The position numbers were made by a program, and so were the translations under genes. A DNA stretch of 5,016 nucleotides from positions 1-5,016 of the forward strand of contig CAMDOJ010000133.1 in NCBI GenBank assembly GCA_945903555.1. The letters run 5' to 3'. The stretch is from Chthoniobacter flavus (GTDB lineage: Bacteria; Verrucomicrobiota; Verrucomicrobiia; Chthoniobacterales; Terrimicrobiaceae). This document shows positions 1 through 5,016 of the stretch, in pieces (the first letter of the stretch is position 1; each line of letters starts with the position of its first letter). The notes under the pieces are model-generated. The model saw only the letters and a list, made by a program, of their open reading frames with translations. It ran no database searches and was not told the origin of the DNA.

Positions 1-371
1 TTCATGGGTATTTTCAAAACGTGATCTGGGTTTGCGCGGAGTAGGGATTCCGGCAAGCCTCGGGACTCTCTACCGAAAACAAAAAAATCTCCATCAGCAA
101 AGGTTTCATCCCAGTAGGCTTTGTCGGCTTTCGTGGAAAAATAAAAAAACCGGCCGGTCAGATGCGCCTCCTGAAGATCTCGCAAATTAGCCCAGCGGTG
201 AATGTCGCAAAGGTGCCAGTAGTCCATCCCAGCGCGTTTCAGTGATTTTTCATCAAGAGAAAAGCCTAAATCCCCAACTAAATGCAATCGTGCCCCGGCG
301 GCTAAGCAAAGGCGTGCGATGTTTCCTGTGTTGGGAGGAATTTCGGGTTCAATTAGCACGATATGCAACAT
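1..371 (-). CDS. trmL: tRNA (cytidine(34)-2'-O)-methyltransferase TrmL, N-terminal part (runs off left edge)
   Basis: Reading leftwards from an ATG at 371-369, the frame stays open to the window edge for 123 residues. It begins MLHIVLIEPEIPPNTGNIAR, the characteristic opening of TrmL (YibK-type SPOUT methyltransferases), followed by LCLAAGARLHLVGDLGFSLD, the KRAGMDYWHL segment (about residues 44-54) and FFVFGRESRGLPESLL (about 95-110), the SAM-knot motif. The sequence ends at KIPM, so the last 30-35 residues of a usual ~155-residue protein, including the SMNLSNA-like knot end, lie outside the window. Known family role: 2'-O-methylation of the wobble nucleotide (C34 or modified U34) of tRNA-Leu isoacceptors, as a cytoplasmic dimer. 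The start is fixed by homology; the upstream GAAAG is too close to be a good ribosome-binding site. A parS-like palindrome lies about 70 bp upstream. Family assignment is secure; whether the 3' end is intact is unknown. Confidence 0.95.
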   Translation of the reverse strand, partial: MLHIVLIEPEIPPNTGNIARLCLAAGARLHLVGDLGFSLDEKSLKRAGMDYWHLCDIHRWANLRDLQEAHLTGRFFYFSTKADKAYWDETFADGDFFVFGRESRGLPESLLRANPDHVLKIPM

Positions 372-384
372 GCTTTCAAAATCG

Positions 385-400
385 CAAACGAGCTCGTTTG
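385..400. promoter_or_regulatory. 16-bp perfect palindrome upstream of trmL, possible operator
   Basis: CAAACGAGCTCGTTTG reads identically on both strands. It sits 14-29 bp upstream of the trmL start codon, where it would overlap the promoter or 5' leader. I do not recognise it as a known operator. It could bind a dimeric regulator, form a leader hairpin, or be chance. No clear -35/-10 pair is visible around it. Confidence 0.35.
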
Positions 401-439
401 ATGCAATCCAGAATGTGCAATCCTGTTAGGGGAGGGGAT

Positions 440-465
440 CAGAGTGTTCCACGTGGAACACTCTG
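440..465. other. parS: parS-like centromere site (ParB-binding palindrome)
   Basis: The 16-bp core at 445-460, TGTTCCACGTGGAACA, is a perfect palindrome. It matches the chromosomal parS consensus (TGTTNCACGTGNAACA), in the fully symmetric form familiar from Pseudomonas; the Bacillus subtilis site differs at one position. The dyad extends by CAGAG/CTCTG to 26 bp with no mismatch. Known role: ParB dimers bind parS, load as CTP-dependent clamps, spread over neighbouring DNA and recruit SMC/MukB-type condensin for origin segregation. The site lies in non-coding DNA upstream of trmL, with no parA or parB in the window. The match is visible directly; function and origin proximity are inferred. Confidence 0.85.
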
Positions 466-888
466 GTTCAAACACGGGAGATGGGTTGCCGAAGGGAACT
501 CCGAAGAAATGAGAGGGGTGAATCAAAGGACACAACCGAGAAGGTTAGGGGGCCTTGGAAGAAAAGGCATCCAGGGTTGGTGAGCGAGTGAGCACTGGGA
601 GCACTGGAAGAGAGATTGGCCCAAGCCATCCGCGGGGGGAGCGAAGCAGAATCAAAGGGGATTCAGCGAGCCAACGAAAATGCGATCGTTTTTTATACTT
701 CCATAAGAGCGGTCGAATGTTTTGCGCAACACCCGACGGCCCTAATGAAGTCCTGTGGAACTAGGCCTCTTTTCTAGGAAATACGGTTTCGTTTTTAAAA
801 GGAGTTGGGCGGAGGAGGGGGGGCTGGATTGCTCCATGCGTTGAGTTGTTGCTGCACTATCGCGCTGGTGTTGCTCCGGAATAAAACC
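466..888. other. Gene-free stretch, no recognisable function
   Basis: Open frames here are short, lack homology that I can recognise and have no convincing start sites. No RNA-gene signature (RNase P, tmRNA, SRP RNA) was found by eye. The visible structure is minor: a GAGCACTGG tandem duplication at 590-607, a weak GCCTT/AAGGC stem at 552-568 and purine-rich DNA near 800-830 containing AAAAGGAG with no usable downstream frame. It may be the flank of the parS site or decayed sequence. Confidence 0.5.
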
Positions 889-991
889 GGTAGGGTTGTT
901 TCGCCGAAACTACCCACTTGAGCGGCAAAGCCGCCTCCGTCAACGCGCAACGCGCTGGAATCTTGGGGCATCTCGGCGACCTGCCCCTACC
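889..991. repeat. Palindromic intergenic element A (GGTAGGG...CCCTACC ends)
   Basis: The element opens with GGTAGGG (889-895) and closes with its complement CCCTACC (985-991), spanning 103 bp. Inside are a hairpin at 893-915 (GTTTCG pairing with CGAAAC, then GGGT/ACCC across one mismatch) and a GCGGC-AAA-GCCGC hairpin at 922-934, followed by GCGC-rich sequence. This architecture resembles a small non-autonomous repeat (REP- or MITE-like). The ends match those of element B about 50 bp away. Whether it is a dispersed family in this genome cannot be told from one window. Confidence 0.45.
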
Positions 992-1038
992 TAGGCCACG
1001 CATTTTCGATTTGGCTGTGAAACTTAAAAAAATCGTTA

Positions 1039-1159
1039 AAAAGGTAGGGATGCCGCGCCGCCGGTGTCCCAAACATGAGGCGCGACGCGCCGTCTCTGGG
1101 ATACCATGGCGCCTTCTGCGCGAGAGACGGACGGCGACGGCGCGCCATCCCTACCTTTT
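1039..1159. repeat. Palindromic intergenic element B with 32-bp imperfect inverted ends
   Basis: The left arm (1039-1070) and the complement of the right arm (1128-1159) agree at 27 of 32 positions, with the outer 14 (AAAAGGTAGGGATG) identical. A second stem lies inside: CCGTCTCT (1090-1097) pairs with AGAGACGG (1123-1130). The 121-bp unit would fold into one long hairpin or cruciform and is rich in GCGC. It has no coding content of its own; several open frames cross it only because GC-rich repeats have few stops. It is most likely a MITE/REP-type mobile repeat. I recall similar GGTAGGG repeats in Verrucomicrobiota intergenic DNA but could not check this. Confidence 0.65.
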
Positions 1160-1197
1160 GGAAAGGGGAACGTTGCACGCAGCACGATCTACCGAAA

Positions 1198-1251
1198 GTT
1201 GTGGAGGTCTCGACGCTTACAGCAACAGCGGCAGGTGGTGCTCGCTACAAC
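1198..1251. repeat. Possible third palindromic element C (GTTGT...ACAAC ends)
   Basis: GTTGTGGAG at the left and the complement of CTCGCTACAAC at the right share GTTGT and several further bases, bracketing 54 bp. The inverted ends are short and imperfect, so this is weak on its own. It gains some weight from lying just after elements A and B in the same gene-free stretch. Confidence 0.25.
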
Positions 1252-1660
1252 GCTTGCATACACTCAAAGCTGAAAGTCCTAGCTCATCCCGTGTAAGGAG
1301 AGAATTTAAAAGCTCAAAATGATGTCAAGTCGTTTATGTTGTTGGTATAAAAAATTATTAGAATGGGAGGCAGGGGTGCGGCGAAGAGTAAAAGGAGTGT
1401 TGGGGGAGGCGTGGGACACAGTGGCTGAAGGGGCTTTGGCAAGGGCGAGTGAATGGAGATGAACGATTTCGATCGGGCCCAGAAAAACTGAAAAAGAACA
1501 CGGAACCAAGGGGCCGATAAAATGGAAGCTCAAAACTCTTTTCGAGGGATAGGCACCGGACACAAAACAAAGCACCGACTCGATAACGCTATCGGAGTAA
1601 CAAATTGGAGGGCGCTTGAGGTCGCAAAGAAAAGTGAAGAGATTTTCGGAAGGAAAGAAA
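1252..1660. other. Gene-free stretch downstream of tRNA-Pro
   Basis: No convincing gene is visible on either strand. Reading frames that run into the tRNA on the minus strand are tRNA shadows. Isolated promoter-like boxes occur, such as TTGACA on the minus strand (complement of 1323-1328) and TATAAA at 1346-1351 on the plus strand, but none has a well-spaced partner or a gene to drive. A small CGATA/TATCG hairpin (1581-1594) lies about 70 bp beyond the tRNA 3' end, with only a loose T-rich tract after it in the minus direction. Confidence 0.45.
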
Positions 1661-1734
1661 TCGGGCCGGAGAGATTTGAACTCTCGACCTCTTGAACCCC
1701 ATTCAAGCGCTCTACCAAGCTGAGCCACGGCCCG
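1661..1734 (-). tRNA. tRNA-Pro, anticodon GGG
   Basis: The minus strand folds as a canonical 74-nt tRNA. The acceptor stem is CGGGCCG/CGGCCCG, followed by T8-G9, D stem GCTC/GAGC with loop AGCTTGGTA, and anticodon stem CTTGA/TCAAG. The loop ATGGGGT gives anticodon GGG; the variable loop is AGGTC and the T stem GAGAG/CTCTC holds loop TTCAAAT. The discriminator is A73, and C1-G72 with A73 is typical of bacterial tRNA-Pro. It decodes CCC and CCU. The 3' CCA is not encoded (the DNA continues TTTCTTT), so CCA must be added by nucleotidyltransferase. It lies upstream of and divergent from the tgt fusion gene. Confidence 0.97.
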
Positions 1735-1747
1735 ACATCGAGTCACA

Positions 1748-1776
1748 ATGTTGATTCCTCGAGCGGGGATTTTCAA
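1748..1776 (-). promoter_or_regulatory. Weak candidate promoter for tRNA-Pro
   Basis: On the minus strand TTGAAA (complement of 1771-1776, 5 of 6 to the -35 consensus) is separated by 17 bp from CAACAT (complement of 1748-1753), a poor -10 matching 3 of 6. The position, 13 bp from the first tRNA base, is right for a tRNA promoter, but the -10 is weak and this is only a suggestion. Confidence 0.25.
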
Positions 1777-1931
1777 GAACGAAAATCGGGATATGGCGGG
1801 AACGGCGGCGTGTCGAATAAAAAGGGGCCAATATCTGATGCGGCGGATTGTTTAAAATCCGGCAGGGGTCTTGTGGACGATGGGGATTTCGGATTCAATG
1901 CCGCGTCTTGAGTTTACATACAGCCAACTCC

Positions 1932-3968
1932 GTGAGGACGTCAGATCAACGCCTCGACTTTCGCGTGGAGGCCCGCGCTACGGGCTCTAATGCTCGCGCA
2001 GCGATGTTTCGTACGCTTCACAATGAGGTAAGAACACCGCTTTTTATGCCGGTGGGAACACATGCCACCGTGAAGGCGCAGGCAACGGGTTTTCTGGAGG
2101 AATCAGGGTCGCAGATTCTTCTTGCGAATACCTACCATCTCCTACTGAGGCCAGGGCCAGAGGTTTTCCGCAATGTCGGCGGTATCCACCGCTTCATGAG
2201 TTGGAAAAAATCGGTGCTCACGGATTCTGGTGGCTTCCAGATTTTCTCGCTACCCCATTCGCGTTCTATAAGCGAGGAGGGGGCGGTTTTTCAAAGCTAT
2301 CTGGATGGACGCACGATTTTATTGAGCCCCGAATGCAGCATTGAAACCCAGAAGGATATCGGCAGCGACATCATGATGGTTCTGGATCAATGCGTGCCAT
2401 CCACCGTCGATGAAATCACAGCGCGGACGGCGATGGAGTTGACTCATCGCTGGGCCGCCCGCAGCCTCGCGGCGCGCGGTGATTCGCCGCAGTCCCTCTT
2501 CGCTATTGTGCAGGGCGCTCTATTTCCAGAACTTCGACGCGAGAGTGCGCGTGCGCTTTGCGAAATGCCCTTCGATGGATTTGCTATCGGTGGCTTGGCC
2601 GTGGGTGAGGGGAAGAGTGAGCGTGAGGACACGTGCGAGTTCACCACCCAATTGCTGCCGCAGGATCGACCGCGCTATCTCATGGGCGTTGGTACACCGC
2701 TCGACATCCTCGAGGCCGTTCATCGCGGGGTGGATATGTTTGATTGCATCATCCCCACGCAAATGGCGCAGCGAGGGGGATGTTTCACTTCGCGCGGGCT
2801 CATCCAATTGAGGCGCGGAATTTATAAGAGCTCCCAGGAACCGTTGGACCCCGACTGCGCCTGCCCGACTTGCGCGCGCTACAATCGCGCCTACCTGCAC
2901 CACCTCACGAAGTGCAAAGAGACCCTGGGATGGCAACTCCTCGGTCAGCATAACATTTTCTTCTATCATCGACTCATGCGTGAGATGCGGCAAAGCATCC
3001 TAGAAGATCGCTTCCTCTCGTTCTACAACGAGAAGCGGGAGGTCCTTCAAATCGACGACATCGACAATCCTGTGACACCCATGCGGCGGCGTCCGCTCAA
3101 AAAAATCACGCTGGGTGATTATAAAATCCACACCGCCATGGAGGGATTTTCTAGCATTCTTCATGTTTCTTCTGGCGAGATCATGCATGCCCGCACGCCG
3201 CCGATGGACGAGGCGAGGGGACTCTACATTGAGCAATCACGTCTTGCGGAGCGACTCACTGAGACGATCGCAGAGCCGCTTATTATCTGGGATGTGGGGC
3301 TGGGGGCGGCGGCGAATGCGATGGCGGCGATTCTCACGCGCGAATCGATTGCCGCGAAGGGGATCGTGCGTCCGCTTCGCATAGTGAGTTTCGAGAATGA
3401 TCTCGATTCCCTCCGCCTAGCTTTCAAGCATCATGATCGCTTTCCTTACCTGCGCCATGCCGGTCCGCCGGCAATCCTCAAGCATGCGACTTGGCAGTCC
3501 AAGCAACACGAGGGTCTCGAGTGGAAGCTTATTGAGGGCGATTTCCTTGCGACGATGCATCTGGCGGAGTCGCCGGATCTCATTTTCTACGACATGTTCT
3601 CAGGAAAAACCTGTGCGCCAGCGTGGACGACAGAAGCCTTCCGAGCGCTGACGGTGGCCTGCGCTGGTCGCGATGTGGAGCTTTTCACCTACACGTGCTC
3701 AACGGCGTCACGCGTAGCCATGCTGGCAGCGGGATTTTACGTTGCCCGCGGTCGTAATGCGGGAGACAAGGAAGAAACAACAATTGCCTTCACGTGCTTA
3801 GATAATGGCCGCGAGAGACAGCGTGAAATCCTCGGAGCCGAGTGGCTAAAAAAATGGGAACGTTCGTCAGCGAAATTTCCGCCTTCCATTACGGCGTCTG
3901 AGGAGAGCATTTTTGAGGAAACGATCCGCTCCCACCCGCAATTTTCCATGCGGGCGGTAGGGGACTAG
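1932..3968 (+). CDS. tgt: Fusion protein: tRNA-guanine(34) transglycosylase (Tgt) plus C-terminal MnmC-like methyltransferase
   Basis: The protein has 678 residues from the GTG at 1932. The frame is open back to TTG codons at 1908 and 1848, but Tgt homology begins near LDFRVEAR, and the GTG gives a normal N-terminus; no start has a good Shine-Dalgarno. Residues 8-360 are a complete Tgt, which exchanges G34 of GUN-anticodon tRNAs for preQ1 during queuosine synthesis. Visible are DSGGFQ (Asp98), the preQ1 pocket residues Asp152, Cys154, Gln194 and GGLAVGE (220-226), nucleophile Asp271 in MFDC, and zinc ligands Cys309, Cys311, Cys314 and His340, spaced as in Zymomonas Tgt. Residues ~390-620 resemble the methyltransferase half of MnmC (MnmD), which makes mnm5(s2)U34: SAM loop DVGLG (454-458), acidic Glu488, YDMF (553-556), AAGF and GDKEE. 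The MnmC FAD-oxidase half is absent. A tail of ~55 residues follows. The usual family length of Tgt is ~370-390, so this is a genuine fusion. PTQMAQRGG replaces the common PTRxxRxG. Confidence 0.93.
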   Translation: MRTSDQRLDFRVEARATGSNARAAMFRTLHNEVRTPLFMPVGTHATVKAQATGFLEESGSQILLANTYHLLLRPGPEVFRNVGGIHRFMSWKKSVLTDSGGFQIFSLPHSRSISEEGAVFQSYLDGRTILLSPECSIETQKDIGSDIMMVLDQCVPSTVDEITARTAMELTHRWAARSLAARGDSPQSLFAIVQGALFPELRRESARALCEMPFDGFAIGGLAVGEGKSEREDTCEFTTQLLPQDRPRYLMGVGTPLDILEAVHRGVDMFDCIIPTQMAQRGGCFTSRGLIQLRRGIYKSSQEPLDPDCACPTCARYNRAYLHHLTKCKETLGWQLLGQHNIFFYHRLMREMRQSILEDRFLSFYNEKREVLQIDDIDNPVTPMRRRPLKKITLGDYKIHTAMEGFSSILHVSSGEIMHARTPPMDEARGLYIEQSRLAERLTETIAEPLIIWDVGLGAAANAMAAILTRESIAAKGIVRPLRIVSFENDLDSLRLAFKHHDRFPYLRHAGPPAILKHATWQSKQHEGLEWKLIEGDFLATMHLAESPDLIFYDMFSGKTCAPAWTTEAFRALTVACAGRDVELFTYTCSTASRVAMLAAGFYVARGRNAGDKEETTIAFTCLDNGRERQREILGAEWLKKWERSSAKFPPSITASEESIFEETIRSHPQFSMRAVGD

Positions 3969-4005
3969 AGCGATTATATCAAAAGCAGCTTGTTTTTGGA
4001 TTTTA

Positions 4006-4030
4006 GGAGAGGGGAACAGCGCGTCTCTCC
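4006..4030. terminator. Hairpin after the tgt fusion gene, weak terminator candidate
   Basis: GGAGAG (4006-4011) pairs with CTCTCC (4025-4030) across a 13-nt loop, starting 38 bp beyond the tgt stop. No T-run follows in the plus direction, so intrinsic termination is doubtful. A second small stem, AGGC-ACC-GCCT, follows at 4038-4048. Confidence 0.25.
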
Positions 4031-4111
4031 GATCCGGAGGCACCGCCTGTGTGCTTTGGCATGCTCCTTGGTTCCAATGGGAATGGGTGCGAGCAAGTAG
4101 CCCAGTCTCAA

Positions 4112-4130
4112 CACGGCCGAGACGGCCATG
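4112..4130. terminator. Hairpin in the convergent spacer, possible shared terminator
   Basis: CACGGCCG and CGGCCATG enclose the 3-nt loop AGA. In the minus-strand transcript all eight pairs form, including one G-U; on the plus strand one pair is A-C. On the plus side a pyrimidine tract (CCCCCTTCTTTT) follows; on the minus side no clear T-run follows. It lies between two genes that converge, about 70 bp past the helicase stop and 145 bp past the tgt stop, which suits a bidirectional terminator. It could equally be a fragment of a dispersed palindromic repeat. Confidence 0.4.
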
Positions 4131-4200
4131 CCCCCTTCTTTTGCGTCTCACACCTTTTCCTCACACTTCAGGAGTTCTGAATTTCAAAGAGACAATGGTA

Positions 4201-5016
4201 TTACTTATCTCGCTTGGGCTTTTTAGAGAACTTGGGTTTACCTTCGTCGGCCCCGGATTTGCTGGTGGCATTGTAAGGAACGAGAGAAACAACGATCGGA
4301 CCGGAGTTCGTATCGATCTCGCGCGGGCCTGTGCGAAGGGTGTCCAGAAATTGCTTTGGTACTTGGGCGAAGGATTCACCAGGCAGTATGTCAATAAGCC
4401 CCACCGAGCGCCTTGGGAGGCCAAGGCCATCTTCTAAGAGACTCATAATGTCGCGGGGAGTGATGCCCGTTTCGCGACCGGCATTCGTTCGGACCCAGAG
4501 CATGCCTCGAGCTGGAGGGCGGATGTTTCCCATGGGAAGATCGGGTTCCGAGCGGACGGTGGGTTTGGAAGGAGCGGGCTTTTCTTTCTCCGGCGCAACT
4601 TCTGGGCCTGCCAGCATTTCAATCACAGCGGAAGCAATATCCGTGGAGTTGAAACCTTCTTCTAGCAAGCGGTCAGTAACGCGGGATGAGAGGTTGCCTC
4701 GATTGAGGACTTCACGAATGCGCTCGAGGAGCCCTTCAATGCGACGTTCTTCGACTTCGCCAGCAGTCGGAAGGGTGCCGCGTTTGATTTTAGTTTTTGT
4801 GAAGCGCTCGATGAATTGAAGTTTGTAGATGTCGCGACCGGAGACAAAGGTCACGGCCATGCCCTTGCGTCCAGCGCGGCCTGTACGACCGATGCGGTGG
4901 ACATAGTCCTCGGCGTCGTAGGGCAGATCGTAATTCACCACGAGCTCGAGTTCATCGACGTCAATGCCGCGGGCCGCGACATCCGTAGCCACAAGGAATT
5001 CAAATTCGGCCTTCTT
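4201..5016 (-). CDS. deaD: DEAD-box RNA helicase, DeaD/CsdA type, C-terminal part (runs off right edge)
   Basis: The minus frame is open from the right edge to a TAA at 4203-4201, giving the last 271 residues. The fragment starts inside RecA domain 2. VATDVAARGID (residues 9-19) is helicase motif V and HRIGRTGRAG (40-49) is motif VI with both arginine fingers, so the ATPase half present is intact. Residues ~110-135 (LLEEGFNSTDIASAVIEML) match the helical region after the core of DeaD proteins. Then come a low-complexity Pro/Lys/Glu linker (~138-165) and a DbpA-type RNA-binding domain (~170-245; MLWVRTNAGRETGITPRDI and GLIDILPGESFAQVP), ending in a basic tail, KFSKKPKRDK. Known family role: ATP-dependent RNA unwinding in 50S subunit assembly and cold adaptation. 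The DbpA domain is shared by DeaD/CsdA and DbpA, so the symbol is tentative without the N-terminus. A GTG inside motif V is not the start. The gene converges on the tgt fusion. Confidence 0.93.
   Translation of the reverse strand, partial: KKAEFEFLVATDVAARGIDVDELELVVNYDLPYDAEDYVHRIGRTGRAGRKGMAVTFVSGRDIYKLQFIERFTKTKIKRGTLPTAGEVEERRIEGLLERIREVLNRGNLSSRVTDRLLEEGFNSTDIASAVIEMLAGPEVAPEKEKPAPSKPTVRSEPDLPMGNIRPPARGMLWVRTNAGRETGITPRDIMSLLEDGLGLPRRSVGLIDILPGESFAQVPKQFLDTLRTGPREIDTNSGPIVVSLVPYNATSKSGADEGKPKFSKKPKRDK

Noticed and set aside
590..607. Tandem duplication of GAGCACTGG
   Set aside because: Two copies of 9 bp are too little to call a repeat array; no further units and no CRISPR-like spacing.
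755..761. GTGGAAC, a possible second parS half-site
   Set aside because: Only seven bases match and there is no symmetric partner; expected by chance.
242..764. Plus-strand open frames of 113 and 69 residues
   Set aside because: The first is antisense to trmL and crosses the parS palindrome; the second has no recognisable homology or proper start.
857..1322. Overlapping open frames on both strands through the GC-rich repeats
   Set aside because: Their lengths come from few stops in palindromic GC-rich DNA; composition is Arg-rich, there is no recognisable domain, and starts lack ribosome-binding sites.
1323..1351. TTGACA (minus) and TATAAA (plus) as promoters
   Set aside because: Neither has a properly spaced partner box, and no gene follows in the right orientation.
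1530..1776. Minus-strand open frames with peptides like AVAQLGRALEWGSRGREFKSL and MVERLNGVQEVESSNLSGP
   Set aside because: These are the well-known translation shadows of a tRNA gene, here tRNA-Pro at 1661-1734.
1848..1931. TTG at 1848 as the start of the tgt fusion gene, adding 28 residues
   Set aside because: It extends beyond Tgt homology with no supporting ribosome-binding site; the added residues look like translated intergenic DNA. It cannot be excluded without proteomics or start-site mapping.
1880..1990. Short upstream open frame (MGISDSMPRLEF...) overlapping the start of the tgt fusion gene
   Set aside because: It is about 36 codons long, has no Shine-Dalgarno sequence and lies out of frame with clear Tgt homology; I see nothing to support a leader peptide.

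Overview
The window is a bacterial chromosomal segment carrying the 5' part of a tRNA-methyltransferase gene (minus), a proline tRNA (minus), a long tRNA-modification gene (plus) and the 3' part of a DEAD-box RNA helicase gene (minus). The bacterial-type Tgt pocket and the parS-like palindrome show it is bacterial. The intergenic palindromes ending in GGTAGGG and the Tgt with an MnmC-like extension suggest a PVC-group organism, perhaps Verrucomicrobiota. That assignment is a low-confidence impression, not a demonstration.

Layout. 1-371: trmL, cut off by the left edge, reading leftwards. 372-1660: about 1.3 kb without a convincing protein gene. It starts with two perfect palindromes, a 16-bp one just upstream of trmL and a 26-bp one whose core is a textbook chromosomal parS (ParB-binding) site. 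It continues with a cluster of hairpin-forming elements (889-1251), two of them bounded by GGTAGGG/CCCTACC inverted ends. 1661-1734: tRNA-Pro(GGG), minus. 1932-3968: a 678-residue protein joining a complete queuosine-type tRNA-guanine transglycosylase (Tgt) to a C-terminal MnmC-like SAM-dependent methyltransferase. 3969-4200: a convergent spacer with hairpins. 4201-5016: the C-terminal part of a DeaD/CsdA-type helicase with a DbpA-type RNA-binding domain, running off the right edge.

How the genes relate. TrmL, Tgt and MnmC-type enzymes all modify the wobble base (position 34) of tRNAs, though usually of different tRNAs. A tRNA gene and an RNA helicase linked to ribosome assembly or cold adaptation lie beside them, so the theme is translation and RNA maturation. 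The genes are not one operon, because orientation changes twice. The parS site suggests an origin-proximal position, where ParB would load and recruit SMC/condensin. The two items most worth following are the parS site and the Tgt-MnmC fusion.
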